Shown here piece after piece: positions 30,493 to 39,114 of a stretch of 62,301 bases of DNA. The number at the start of each line of letters is the position of its first letter. Position 1 is the stretch's first letter. Made by a program: the position numbers and the translations under genes. The notes under the pieces are model-generated. The model searched no databases. It was not told where the DNA came from and was given only the letters and a program-made list of their open reading frames with translations. The stretch comes from Marinoscillum pacificum (GTDB lineage: Bacteria > Bacteroidota > Bacteroidia > Cytophagales > Cyclobacteriaceae). The DNA is taken from NCBI RefSeq assembly GCF_024714495.1, contig NZ_JAMZMJ010000022.1:1-62301 (forward strand), written 5' to 3'.

Positions 30493-31862
30493 TGGGCAAC
30501 TTCCATACTATTAACCCAGCCACGGGACAAAAACTGTCAGAATACTCTTATCAATCCAGTGAGGAGATCAACCAAACAATAGATCAATGTCATCAAAGCT
30601 GGAAAGAATGGAAAAAGATTTCCTTTCCAGATAGAGCTCATCTGATGAATAACCTTTCCTCACTACTCGCTAATCAAAAGGAAGAACTAGGCAAACTAAT
30701 TACAATGGAAGTAGGAAAACCGCTCTCTCAATCCATTGCTGAAATAGAAAAATGTGCTTGGGTTTGTACATATTACGCAGACAATGCCGAAAAATTCCTC
30801 AAAGATGAACCTATTTTAACTGAAGCAACTAAGTCATTTATTAGCTATCAACCTTTAGGTATCGTCTTAGCTATTATGCCGTGGAATTTTCCTTTTTGGC
30901 AAGTTTTTCGTTTTGCAGCCCCAGGTCTTATGGCAGGCAATGCAGCTCTTCTCAAACATTCGCCCAACAGTACGGCTTGCGCATTAAAAATTGAAGAACT
31001 ATTTGAAAGTGCAGGATTCCCAAAACATCTTTTTTCTACCATTATTGCAGATGTTCCTGAAATAGAAGGAGTAATTGCCCATGAGAATGTTGCAGCCGTT
31101 ACCTTGACAGGCTCTACCAATGCCGGAAAATCTGTAGCCAGTCTTGCTGGGAAATACCTTAAAAAAACTGTATTAGAACTTGGAGGAAGTGACCCATATG
31201 TCATACTAGATGATGCTGACCTTGATCTTGCAGCAGACAAATGTGTAACTGGCAGGCTAATCAACACCGGACAAAGCTGTATAGCAGCAAAGCGATTTAT
31301 TGTTACTCAGAAAAACAGTGACACATTTACCGAGAAAATACTAGCACTACTCTCTCAAAAGGAATTCGGGGATCCAGCAACAGACGACTATGCCCTAGGG
31401 TCTATGGCCAGAGAAGACTTAAGAGATCAACTCCACAAACAAGTACAAACCAGTATTGATAAAGGAGCCAGCTGCTTACTCGGAGGTATTATTCCTGACT
31501 GTGATGGATATTTTTACCCTGCTACACTTCTTACAAATGTATCATCAGGCATGCCGGCTTACGATGAAGAGCTTTTTGGTCCGGTAGCCACAATAATTAC
31601 CGCACAAAACGAAGAAGAAGCTCTTGATATCGCCAATGGCACTACTTACGGCTTAGGAGGGGCAATATTTACCTCAAACAAAGACCGTGGTTTAGAGCTT
31701 GCTACTAAATACCTGGATGCTGGGTGCGTGTTTATCAACGATTTCGTTAAATCTGATCCAAGACTGCCTTTTGGAGGGATCAAGCAAAGCGGATATGGAC
31801 GCGAATTATCACTCCTTGGAATCCGTGAATTCATAAACTGTAAAACCATCTATCTAGCCTAA
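30492..31862 (+). CDS. NAD(P)-dependent aldehyde (succinate-semialdehyde) dehydrogenase
   Basis: 456 residues. It has aldehyde dehydrogenase motifs in order: PWNFPFWQVFRFAAP (about 130-145), the cofactor segment LTGSTNAGKSVA, the glutamate motif LELGGSDP, and the catalytic cysteine in NTGQSCIAAKRF. The short length and motif forms match the succinate-semialdehyde dehydrogenase group (Sad/GabD). It shares one base with the HNH stop codon and is translated from the same transcript. Confidence 0.9.
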   Translation: MGNFHTINPATGQKLSEYSYQSSEEINQTIDQCHQSWKEWKKISFPDRAHLMNNLSSLLANQKEELGKLITMEVGKPLSQSIAEIEKCAWVCTYYADNAEKFLKDEPILTEATKSFISYQPLGIVLAIMPWNFPFWQVFRFAAPGLMAGNAALLKHSPNSTACALKIEELFESAGFPKHLFSTIIADVPEIEGVIAHENVAAVTLTGSTNAGKSVASLAGKYLKKTVLELGGSDPYVILDDADLDLAADKCVTGRLINTGQSCIAAKRFIVTQKNSDTFTEKILALLSQKEFGDPATDDYALGSMAREDLRDQLHKQVQTSIDKGASCLLGGIIPDCDGYFYPATLLTNVSSGMPAYDEELFGPVATIITAQNEEEALDIANGTTYGLGGAIFTSNKDRGLELATKYLDAGCVFINDFVKSDPRLPFGGIKQSGYGRELSLLGIREFINCKTIYLA

Positions 31863-31917
31863 TCTAAACATACAACTCTGCTCTCTGTTAGGTATATGTA
31901 CCAATTATGATAAAACT

Positions 31918-32283
31918 ATGAATACTAGTAACAGGGAATATCTATTTATATACAACAGCAACATGATTCAGGATAAGACTGCCAAAGGATATATTCTATC
32001 AGTTAATCATGTAAAAATCAATGAAAAAGACATTCATAAAAACCACTTAACGCCTAAGCAAATAGTGGATATTGCTAATAAGCTAGATGTTCCCATAAAG
32101 GAACTTTATAAAGAAAAGTCCGTATCAGCTTATGAACAATATACTGATGAGGACCTAATAAGGGTACTTTCACATGATCCATCTAAAATGAAAACACCCA
32201 TAATATTATCTGATGAACATTCATTTATCGTAGGATCATCCTATGAATTAATAAAAGAGGAGTTAAGTCATGAAGACAGTTAA
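31918..32283 (+). CDS. ArsC/Spx-like thioredoxin-fold protein without catalytic cysteine
   Basis: 121 residues. The order of elements fits the ArsC/Spx family: a first strand EYLFIYNSN, a helix with LTPKQIVDIANKLDVPIKELY, then DLIRVLSHDPSKMKTPIILSD and FIVGSSYELIKEEL, close to the ArsC C-terminal region with its MxxPI strand. The catalytic cysteine expected after the first strand is absent (YNSNMIQDKTAKG), and no cysteine occurs anywhere. Arsenate reduction is therefore not expected. Its end overlaps the next gene by 14 bases, so the two are probably co-expressed. Confidence 0.7.
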   Translation: MNTSNREYLFIYNSNMIQDKTAKGYILSVNHVKINEKDIHKNHLTPKQIVDIANKLDVPIKELYKEKSVSAYEQYTDEDLIRVLSHDPSKMKTPIILSDEHSFIVGSSYELIKEELSHEDS

Positions 32284-32635
32284 ATCATTACTGATTATAG
32301 CCATTTTGACATTTATTGGAGCTTGTCAGCAAGAAGAAAGCAAACGATCATTATCTGACAAACTTGAAGAAAAGCAGGAAATACTAGAAAAGAAGATTGA
32401 GTCACTAAAGTCAGACTCTAAGAACCTGACTGGAGATGCTAAGCGTCAAGTAGAAAAGGCTATCGCTCAAATTGATAACGAAAGAGATAAATTAAAAAGT
32501 CTAATTCGGAAAGTAAAACGCTCTTCTTCTAAGGATCTAAAAAAGGTTGAAAATGAAATTGAAGAAAGCTTTGAAGATTCTAGTAAGCAAATAGAAAAAT
32601 GGATAGACCAAGCTTCCAAATCATTGAAAAATTAA
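32270..32635 (+). CDS. Coiled-coil lipoprotein
   Basis: 121 residues. The lipoprotein signal is LLIIAILTFIGAC (cysteine about 19). The mature part is almost entirely charged heptad-like helix rich in K, E and S (DKLEEKQEILEKKIESLK and onward), a predicted coiled coil. It overlaps the ArsC-like gene by 14 bases and is closed by a bidirectional terminator. Function unknown; a Lpp-like spacer or stress lipoprotein is possible. Confidence 0.75.
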   Translation: MKTVKSLLIIAILTFIGACQQEESKRSLSDKLEEKQEILEKKIESLKSDSKNLTGDAKRQVEKAIAQIDNERDKLKSLIRKVKRSSSKDLKKVENEIEESFEDSSKQIEKWIDQASKSLKN

Positions 32636-32642
32636 GCAATAA

Positions 32643-32670
32643 AAAAGGCTTGTCGAATGACAAGCCTTTT
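32643..32670. terminator. Bidirectional terminator between lipoprotein and ExbD genes
   Basis: A perfect 12-bp stem, AAAAGGCTTGTC / GACAAGCCTTTT, with loop GAAT. An A-run on the left and a T-run on the right let it serve both converging transcripts. Confidence 0.9.
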
Positions 32671-32692
32671 AATTTATATCGATTTATTAATA

Positions 32693-33154
32693 TCAATCTT
32701 CTCCTCTTTTAATGGAGCTATACAAAACTTTCAAAGCATTTGCTTCTCTAAGCTCTTGCTGAACGTCCGATACGATACCCATTTTCACACCTACGTCCAC
32801 TTTCATAGACATTGTGATCTTATCTCTCTCAGCTTCAGAAAGCTTGTCTTTTTCCTGGTTTACAAACAAAATAACATCATCGATATCAACGAATGCATCA
32901 TTTGTTTGAACTTTTGGTTCATCTCCAAATAAGGAAACATTTTTAGGCTCCCCTATGTAGATGTAACTAACCAAAGACTTTCTTTCAATCTTTTGTAGCT
33001 GAGTAGCTTTTGGAAGCTGCTGCTTTACAAGGATATCTGTTTCTCTCATTACTGTTGTCACCATGAAGAAGAACAACAACATGAAAATAATATCTGGCAA
33101 AGCCGCAGTAGGTATCTCCTGCTGTGTATTAGAACTCTTTTTAAATTTTGACAT
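32693..33154 (-). CDS. exbD: ExbD/TolR-family biopolymer transporter (second copy)
   Basis: 153 residues. A short cytoplasmic start is followed by one membrane helix with the essential aspartate (ALPDIIFMLLFFFMVTTVM, about 18-36) and a periplasmic domain. This is the ExbD/TolR plan: with ExbB it couples the proton gradient to outer-membrane transport or tethering. It is the last gene of the operon, 8 bp after the longer ExbD. Confidence 0.9.
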   Translation of the reverse strand: MSKFKKSSNTQQEIPTAALPDIIFMLLFFFMVTTVMRETDILVKQQLPKATQLQKIERKSLVSYIYIGEPKNVSLFGDEPKVQTNDAFVDIDDVILFVNQEKDKLSEAERDKITMSMKVDVGVKMGIVSDVQQELREANALKVLYSSIKRGED

Positions 33155-33162
33155 TGTTCAAA

Positions 33163-33798
33163 TTATTTATCAGGTTCTGCAATTGAAATCGCTCGAGGAA
33201 TACCCTGACGTGCTCTTTCGTACATGTCATTCTGAATGTCATCTTCTTTATCAAGTGACAACCATTCCTCTACACTAATCCCTACTCTTTCAGCGTATAT
33301 CTCGTTATAAGCACCATTGATTGCATCTAATACTTCAATGTACAACTCATAACTAGTACCACGAGCAGCTTTAAATGAAATCACACATTCAGTAGGATCG
33401 TCCGAAGAATCCTTTCTCTTACCGAATTGATTGATTTTCGCTTTCATGGTTGAAGGTAAGCTGTTGTAAATCTGAATTCCTTCATCACCTGGAGAACCAA
33501 AGTTCAAAACGAATTCCTTAACATCTTCCTTCAATTGTTCCATACCCGCTCTATACGGCTCATCCTCAATAAGCAACTGATCTCCAGAGTTAGCAAGAAT
33601 TTTGAAGATATTCTTATCATTCTTGTTTACTTCTGGTGGCGGCTCATTCGGATCCGGTTTAGGAGGTAGTCGCATTGCGATCCCTTTATCATTTGCTATA
33701 GTGGTAGTTACCAAGAAGAAAATAAGCAAAAGGAACGCAATATCGGCCATTGATCCTGAGCTTACCTCAGGTGGCTGTCTATTCTTATTTCTTGGCAT
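33163..33798 (-). CDS. exbD: ExbD/TolR-family biopolymer transporter (first copy, extended periplasmic domain)
   Basis: 211 residues. The helix SMADIAFLLLIFFLVTTTI (about 16-34) carries the conserved aspartate. The periplasmic part is longer than usual (about 175 residues), with a proline-rich stretch PPKPDPNEPPPEV and an extra C-terminal acidic segment. It shares one base with the upstream small membrane protein gene. Paired unequal ExbD proteins are common in Bacteroidota. Confidence 0.9.
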   Translation of the reverse strand: MPRNKNRQPPEVSSGSMADIAFLLLIFFLVTTTIANDKGIAMRLPPKPDPNEPPPEVNKNDKNIFKILANSGDQLLIEDEPYRAGMEQLKEDVKEFVLNFGSPGDEGIQIYNSLPSTMKAKINQFGKRKDSSDDPTECVISFKAARGTSYELYIEVLDAINGAYNEIYAERVGISVEEWLSLDKEDDIQNDMYERARQGIPRAISIAEPDK

Positions 33799-34109
33799 TA
33801 TTTAAGCAGTTTAGATATTTCTGTGTATACGATTCCTATCAAAGCGATGAAGAAAAATATATACATCGCGATCAATCCTGCTCCTGATAGTTTAGCCGCG
33901 CCTTCTGTTACTTCTTTATTTGTAGTAACACTATCAGCCATTGCATAACTAATCAAGAAAACAACCACAATCACACCTAAACCAATACCTGACTTCACCA
34001 AGGATTGAGGGTCACCAAATGATTGTGCCAACGGAATAACGATAGCCGCAACCGCACAAAGAGCGATCAACAAATAGCTAGCATATAATCCTACGTCTAT
34101 AATATCCAT
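33798..34109 (-). CDS. Small three-helix membrane protein of the Exb operon
   Basis: 103 residues with three hydrophobic helices (about 8-27, 41-57, 79-97) and few charged residues. It lies between ExbB and the two ExbD genes with almost no spacing, a position conserved in many Bacteroidota. This suggests an accessory subunit of the proton channel. It has no recognised enzymatic motif, and the role is inferred from its place in the operon. Confidence 0.75.
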   Translation of the reverse strand: MDIIDVGLYASYLLIALCAVAAIVIPLAQSFGDPQSLVKSGIGLGVIVVVFLISYAMADSVTTNKEVTEGAAKLSGAGLIAMYIFFFIALIGIVYTEISKLLK

Positions 34110-34132
34110 ATGTCAGTTAGTTTAAAGGTAAA

Positions 34133-34963
34133 TTATTTAGAAAGGTTGTGCTTAACTAGCATGTCAACAAGAGAGATAGAAGCATCTTCCATGCTGTTTA
34201 CTAGAGAGTCAATTTTTGACACCAAGTAGTTGTAGAACAACTGAAGGATAACCGCAACGATCAAACCACCTACAGTAGTCAAAAGTGCAACCTTAATACC
34301 ACCAGCAACTAGTGAAGGAGAAACGTCACCCGCTTCAGCGATCGCGTCGAATGCGTCGATCATACCAATTACTGTACCCATGAAACCAAGCATAGGAGCA
34401 AGTGAGATGAAAAGGGAAATCCATACCATTCCTTTTTCTAGTTTACCCATCTCAACAGATCCGTAAGCGATGATTGACTTCTCAACCATTTCAATGCCTT
34501 CTGACATTCTCATCATACCTTGTACGAAGATTGACGCTACAGGGCCTCTTGTATTTCTGCAAACTTCTTTAGCAGCTTCAACACCACCTGAAGAAAGAGC
34601 GCTCTCTACATTGCTCAATAACTTCTTAACGTTTGTTGTAGCTAAGTTTAAGTGAATAATTCTTTCGATAGCAACTGCCAAACCAAGAATCAAACAAAGC
34701 AATACAATACCCATGAACGTTGGTCCACCGTCGATGAATTGCTCTTTTACTATTTGATGGAATGATGCTTCCGTTTCTGGTTCTGGCTCAGGTGCAGAGA
34801 TTTCTTCAGCTATAGTTTCCACTGGTTCCTCTTCAACCACAGTGGTGCTGTCAGCCACTTCAGTAGAATCTGATGCTACATCAGAACTGTCTTGTGCGAA
34901 TGCGTTCACTGAAGAAAAGGTGAAAACACCTGCCAACATCAAAAGAGATAATAACTGTTTCAT
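34133..34963 (-). CDS. exbB: MotA/TolQ/ExbB proton-channel protein with N-terminal acidic extension
   Basis: 276 residues. A signal-like segment (MLAGVFTFSSVNAFAQ) is followed by a periplasmic acidic low-complexity linker rich in E, D, V and P (about 24-65). Three membrane helices and a cytoplasmic loop follow, ending in the TolQ/ExbB core (FISLAPMLGFMGTVIGMIDAF, VGGLIVAVILQLFYNYL). It forms the proton channel with ExbD. It is first in the four-gene operon. Confidence 0.92.
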   Translation of the reverse strand: MKQLLSLLMLAGVFTFSSVNAFAQDSSDVASDSTEVADSTTVVEEEPVETIAEEISAPEPEPETEASFHQIVKEQFIDGGPTFMGIVLLCLILGLAVAIERIIHLNLATTNVKKLLSNVESALSSGGVEAAKEVCRNTRGPVASIFVQGMMRMSEGIEMVEKSIIAYGSVEMGKLEKGMVWISLFISLAPMLGFMGTVIGMIDAFDAIAEAGDVSPSLVAGGIKVALLTTVGGLIVAVILQLFYNYLVSKIDSLVNSMEDASISLVDMLVKHNLSK

Positions 34964-35039
34964 AATCTGTCTCGTAGTCTTCGGTTAAGTTTAAATTTTA
35001 TGTAAGATTCGTAAATATATCAATAATTCAAGAACTCTG

Positions 35040-35127
35040 CAGAGAGGAAGGGATTCGAACCCTCGATACCCTTTTGGGGTATACACACTTTCCAGGCGTG
35101 CGCCTTCGACCACTCGGCCACCTCTCT
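35040..35127 (-). tRNA. tRNA-Ser (anticodon GGA)
   Basis: An 88-nt cloverleaf with a seven-bp acceptor stem AGAGAGG/CCTCTCT and discriminator G. The D-arm begins GCCGAGTGGTCGAAGGC. The anticodon loop CTGGAAA gives GGA (plus-strand 35091-35093). A long variable arm, TATACCCCAAAAGGGTAT, is diagnostic of the serine class, and the T-loop is GGTTCGAATCC. CCA is not encoded. Confidence 0.97.
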
Positions 35128-35213
35128 GTGTCGGTACTTGACCTATTTTACAAGCCAACAAAGAAATTAATAAAAAAAAGGTTATGCAAATTTTAATTTC
35201 ATTTGCCTAAACT

Positions 35214-36281
35214 TCAGTTATCCATTTCGCCATTTAGCGGAATAGCCAATTTTCTTTTGATTGAGGCTTCATTTTTCTCATTTCCCAAAAGAAACATAAG
35301 CTTAGAAACCGCTGCTTCTGTAGTGATGTCGCCACCACTTATAATTCCTATATCATCTAATCTCTTGCTCGTCTCGTATCGGCCTTGTATAACCTCTCCT
35401 CCGCTACATTGACTAACATTATAGATAATGATTCCTTTCTTAACTGCTCCTTCTAAAATCTTCAGGAACCAGTCAAAGTTCATCGTGTTACCGGAACCAT
35501 ATGTTTCCAAAATAACACCTCTTAATCCCTTGATCTTAAAAAAGCTCTCAACTGTCGCTTTATTTATACTAGGGAATATCTTCAATATGGCCACATTGTC
35601 ATCAAAATTCTTCACCAATTTCAACTTGGCAGAAGGATCATGAGGGGCCATATAATTTTGTCTATACTCTATTTCAATACCTGACTCAGCTAGATAAGGA
35701 TAGTTCTGACTTTGGAATGCGGCGAAAGTACTGCTTCGAATTTTCTGTGATCTATTACCTCTGAGTAAGAAGTAGTTAAAGTAGATACACACTTCATTCA
35801 CCATTGGAACATTTCCATTCTTAGCAGAAGCAATTTCCAAAGCAGTGATCAAATTTTCTCGAGCATCTGACCGGATGGATCCTATTGGAATTTGAGCTCC
35901 AGTTAATATCACAGGCTTATTCAATCCCTTCAGCATATATGATAACGCTGAGGCACTGTATGACATTGTATCCGTACCATGCAGTATCACAAAACCATCG
36001 TATTGAGAGTAATTCTCATAGATGATATAGGCCATATCCTGCCAGTCCTGGTAATTGATATTAGAAGAATCTCGAGGCTCAGGAAAAGAAATAACAGTTA
36101 GCTTCAACTCTAGTCCTCGAAGCTCCGGAACGCGATCAATTACACGTCCAAAGTTGAAGGGAGCAAGAGATCCTGAGTCGTCATAAGCCATTCCAAACGT
36201 ACCTCCTGTGTAAATGATCAGTATGGAATCTACTGGATCTACACTTGCCGTCGTTCGTATATTGACTATTTTGTAATTCAT
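35214..36281 (-). CDS. ansA: Type I (cytoplasmic) L-asparaginase
   Basis: 355 residues with no signal peptide. The first catalytic threonine is in YTGGTFGM (about 24-31), and the second motif is ILHGTDTMSYSASAL near 100. It hydrolyses asparagine to aspartate and ammonia. It is the last gene of a seven-gene overlapping operon; its ATG overlaps the TatD stop as ATGA. Confidence 0.93.
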   Translation of the reverse strand: MNYKIVNIRTTASVDPVDSILIIYTGGTFGMAYDDSGSLAPFNFGRVIDRVPELRGLELKLTVISFPEPRDSSNINYQDWQDMAYIIYENYSQYDGFVILHGTDTMSYSASALSYMLKGLNKPVILTGAQIPIGSIRSDARENLITALEIASAKNGNVPMVNEVCIYFNYFLLRGNRSQKIRSSTFAAFQSQNYPYLAESGIEIEYRQNYMAPHDPSAKLKLVKNFDDNVAILKIFPSINKATVESFFKIKGLRGVILETYGSGNTMNFDWFLKILEGAVKKGIIIYNVSQCSGGEVIQGRYETSKRLDDIGIISGGDITTEAAVSKLMFLLGNEKNEASIKRKLAIPLNGEMDN

Positions 36282-37048
36282 GGGTTGATGAACAGGTTTT
36301 TGCTGTTTCGGCTCGTAATTTCCCCAATTTCTTCGACATCTCTATCAAGAACCGCCGCGATTTTTTCTGAGACCAGTTTTACATAAGCGGGCTCATTTCG
36401 TTTTCCACGGTTGGGAGTTGGAGCCAAATATGGGCTATCCGTCTCTAACATAATGTGTTCAAGTGACACTTTTTCAATTACAGACTCTAATCCGCCATTT
36501 TTAAATGTAGCAACTCCACCAAATCCCAACTTAAATCCTTGCTGAATTATTTGATTTGCCTGATCCAATGAACCTGTAAAGCAGTGAAAAACTCCTGTAA
36601 GTCCTCGTTCCGAAAAAGGTTTAACCAATTCAATTGTTTCATCTATTGATTCCCGACAATGGATCACAATTGGTAGTTTATGTTTCAACGCTAATTCACA
36701 TTGAATCTTAAAAGCCTCCTTTTGCTGCTCATAAAAAGTTTTATCCCAATAAAGGTCTGTTCCCATTTCCCCTACTGCAGCGAATGGTTCTTTTGAGAGA
36801 TATTCCTCAACCTCATAAAGCTGCTTTTCAAAATCTTTCTCAACAGAGCAAGGGTGAAGGCCCATCATCGGAATACAATAACCTGGATATTTCTGAGCAA
36901 GATTCAGCATTGACTCAATTGATTCATGATCAATATTTGGCATGTAAATCTTCTCAACGCCAACTTCCTTTGCTCTCTCAATTACATCATCTATATCTTC
37001 CTTGAACTCTTTGGTATATATATGAGCGTGTGAATCAACTAAAATCAT
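36278..37048 (-). CDS. TatD-family metal-dependent hydrolase
   Basis: 256 residues. The metal ligands appear in order: DSHAHIYT (about 4-11), the central E in VGEMGTDLYWD, PIVIHCRES, VFHCFTG, and ETDSPYLAP near the end. This is the amidohydrolase-type TatD deoxyribonuclease family, thought to act in DNA repair or quality control. It overlaps both neighbours by four bases. Confidence 0.93.
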   Translation of the reverse strand: MILVDSHAHIYTKEFKEDIDDVIERAKEVGVEKIYMPNIDHESIESMLNLAQKYPGYCIPMMGLHPCSVEKDFEKQLYEVEEYLSKEPFAAVGEMGTDLYWDKTFYEQQKEAFKIQCELALKHKLPIVIHCRESIDETIELVKPFSERGLTGVFHCFTGSLDQANQIIQQGFKLGFGGVATFKNGGLESVIEKVSLEHIMLETDSPYLAPTPNRGKRNEPAYVKLVSEKIAAVLDRDVEEIGEITSRNSKNLFINP

Positions 37049-37668
37049 ACTTGGGGTAATGCTTTAAATGGAAGCCGCAAAGTTGAGAAATGATCTAAGA
37101 CTCTTGGCAATATGTATGTTAAATTTTCAAAAGCTTTCTGACTATCATGAAAAACCAGGATGGAGCCTGTTTCAGCAGACTTCAATACTTCTAGTGATGC
37201 CTCTCGGTTTACTTTTTCATCAAAATCACCTGATAAATGAGACCACATTACTGTTTTGATTCCTTTTTTCGTTAATTGTGTGAGCTGATTTAGTCTAATT
37301 TGACCATAAGGTGGACGAAAAAGTTTTGTCTTTGGAATCACTGATAATCCTTCTTCTATTTCCTTGTAATAGGCTTCATTAGTCAATTGCCAACCACTCG
37401 TATGATGATGAGTGTGCCCGCCTATTGAATGTCCTTCACTTATAATTTGGCTTACCAACTCAGGATTCTTCTCAGCCATTTTACCGATTAAAAAGAATGT
37501 CGCTTTTGCATTATACTTTTTCAATTGATCTAAAACCCAAGGAGTGACTATTTCATTAGGTCCGTCATCGAATGTTAAATAAATGCCTTCAGAACCTGGA
37601 ATGGAAAAAGTAGCCTTAAGATAAAATTTAGCAAGCCACCACGGATTCTTGAAGAAATAAGTCCGCAT
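37045..37668 (-). CDS. Polysaccharide deacetylase (NodB-type)
   Basis: 207 residues. The NodB domain motifs are TFDDGPN (the catalytic base D and a metal D), GGHTHHHTSG (metal-binding HxxxH-type) and RPPYGQIR; the last is LVFHDSQ. The enzyme removes N-acetyl groups from a polymer such as peptidoglycan or an exopolysaccharide. No clear signal peptide is visible; a short hydrophobic N-terminus (WWLAKFYLKATF) may act as one. The adjacent glycosyltransferase and flippase-like genes suggest a surface-polymer role. Confidence 0.88.
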   Translation of the reverse strand: MRTYFFKNPWWLAKFYLKATFSIPGSEGIYLTFDDGPNEIVTPWVLDQLKKYNAKATFFLIGKMAEKNPELVSQIISEGHSIGGHTHHHTSGWQLTNEAYYKEIEEGLSVIPKTKLFRPPYGQIRLNQLTQLTKKGIKTVMWSHLSGDFDEKVNREASLEVLKSAETGSILVFHDSQKAFENLTYILPRVLDHFSTLRLPFKALPQV

Positions 37669-37671
37669 GCT

Positions 37672-38856
37672 TTAGTTCTTGACTAAACAGGACAACATAG
37701 TAATATCATCTCTATAAGGTGTATCCTCTCTGAATTTATCAAGACTCTTGAAAATCTCTGTATGAAGCTGATTGATGTCTTTAGGCAAACCTTTTTCAAA
37801 AAACTCAACTAATCGCTCTTCACCATATTGCTCATCCTTCTTATTGAAAGTTTCAGTCAAGCCATCGGTGTAACCAAAGAACATAAACTCATCCAAACCT
37901 TCCAACTTTACTGTATTTAAGAATGGCAATGGGTCGAACATCCCGAGGATAGTGGTTCCATCGTTCAATTCAATAATCTCATCTTTCTTCACCAGATAAA
38001 GTGGATTATGCCCACAATTAACATATTCGAAAGATTTATCATTGAAGTCGTAAATACCGAGGAAGAAGGTGATGAAGTTTTCAGCGTTGCCACTATCTGT
38101 AATGACATGATTTAGTTCACTAACTATCTCTTTAGGGTCCTGAGTTTTGCGAACCAAGGTACGAAGCGATGCCTGGAAATTAGACATCAATAATGCAGCA
38201 GGAACACCCTTGCCGCTTACATCGGCAACACAAACCAAGAAACGATCATTATCTATAGTCAAATAATCATAGTAATCTCCACCTACATCCTGATGAGGCA
38301 GGTATACAGCTTCAATTTTAAGTCGATGTGTTTGTGGAAGTTCCTTTGGGAACAAGAAGTTTTGAACTCTTTTAGCAATTTCTAGCTCCTTACGATAGGC
38401 TTCTTGCTGTAATTGACGCTTTGCTAGCTTCTTATTCTCAATAGCCACTATAATAATATTGGTAAGCGCTCTTAAGAATGTAGAATCAGAGGTTTTGTTT
38501 TCTTGACCACCCACAAATATGATTGCCAGCAATCTGTCTTTGTGAAGTACTGGAATCAACTCATCAAACACAGAGAACTCTCCATCCTCCTCCGTCATGC
38601 ATCGACCATCTCTGGCCTCCCAATATTCCTGAGGCAAGAAAGTATCTGACCAATCAGTCTGAGTTCCAAAATGTACCTTACATTCCCAATGATCGTCTTT
38701 TACGTATAGAGCCAGCTGCTTAACTTTCAGATCTGCCAATACCGTAAACCTGTAAATCTTATATAGATCAGCCTCTGCCAGATTATTATTAATGGCTTGA
38801 GTTATTTCCAGTAGCGCATTGAGCTCCAGATCACGTATGTCGAGACTATTAGGCAT
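37672..38856 (-). CDS. SpoIIE-type PP2C serine phosphatase with GAF-like sensor
   Basis: 394 residues. The N-terminal half (about 10-160) looks like a GAF-type domain, followed by a short coiled coil (NKKLAKRQLQQEAYRKELEIAKRVQ). The C-terminal PP2C domain has DVGGDYYDY, VCVADVSGKGVPAAL, VNCGHNPLYL and the final RDDITMLS. It dephosphorylates serine or threonine on a regulatory protein, typically an anti-sigma-factor antagonist, but no such partner is in the window. Confidence 0.9.
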   Translation of the reverse strand: MPNSLDIRDLELNALLEITQAINNNLAEADLYKIYRFTVLADLKVKQLALYVKDDHWECKVHFGTQTDWSDTFLPQEYWEARDGRCMTEEDGEFSVFDELIPVLHKDRLLAIIFVGGQENKTSDSTFLRALTNIIIVAIENKKLAKRQLQQEAYRKELEIAKRVQNFLFPKELPQTHRLKIEAVYLPHQDVGGDYYDYLTIDNDRFLVCVADVSGKGVPAALLMSNFQASLRTLVRKTQDPKEIVSELNHVITDSGNAENFITFFLGIYDFNDKSFEYVNCGHNPLYLVKKDEIIELNDGTTILGMFDPLPFLNTVKLEGLDEFMFFGYTDGLTETFNKKDEQYGEERLVEFFEKGLPKDINQLHTEIFKSLDKFREDTPYRDDITMLSCLVKN

Positions 38857-38862
38857 TGGTGC

Positions 38863-39114
38863 TTAAGAATTATGTGCAAGCAATCCTTCTTTGGTAGCAA
38901 GGAAAAAATACTGGCCTGCGTGATTGTTAAGGTCAAGTTTATCTCTTGAAACTTCGTCATCGACCGTTTCAAGAATTTTAATCCATCCCTTCTGATGTAG
39001 TTGACTTAGTACCAGAATCAATTCGTCTGTTTGTATATCGATTTCTTCCTGGATTTGATCCAATTTCGATACAAAATACAACTGATCTAGCACATCAAAT
39101 TCCGCGTCGCTCAT
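38863..39114 (-). CDS. Small winged-helix-like protein
   Basis: 83 residues from the ATG at 39114, which overlaps the glycosyltransferase stop as ATGA; a start at 39135 is also open. The pattern SDAEFDVLDQLYFVSKL, then DELILVLSQLHQKGWIKIL, then a beta-wing region fits a winged-helix fold of MarR/transcriptional type. It may be a DNA-binding or protein-interaction module that works with the downstream SpoIIE phosphatase; this is inference from position. Confidence 0.65.
   Translation of the reverse strand: MSDAEFDVLDQLYFVSKLDQIQEEIDIQTDELILVLSQLHQKGWIKILETVDDEVSRDKLDLNNHAGQYFFLATKEGLLAHNS

Noticed and set aside
30848-31267. 139-codon minus-strand open frame within the aldehyde dehydrogenase gene
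   Set aside because: It is fully antisense to well-conserved enzyme motifs and has no recognisable domain.
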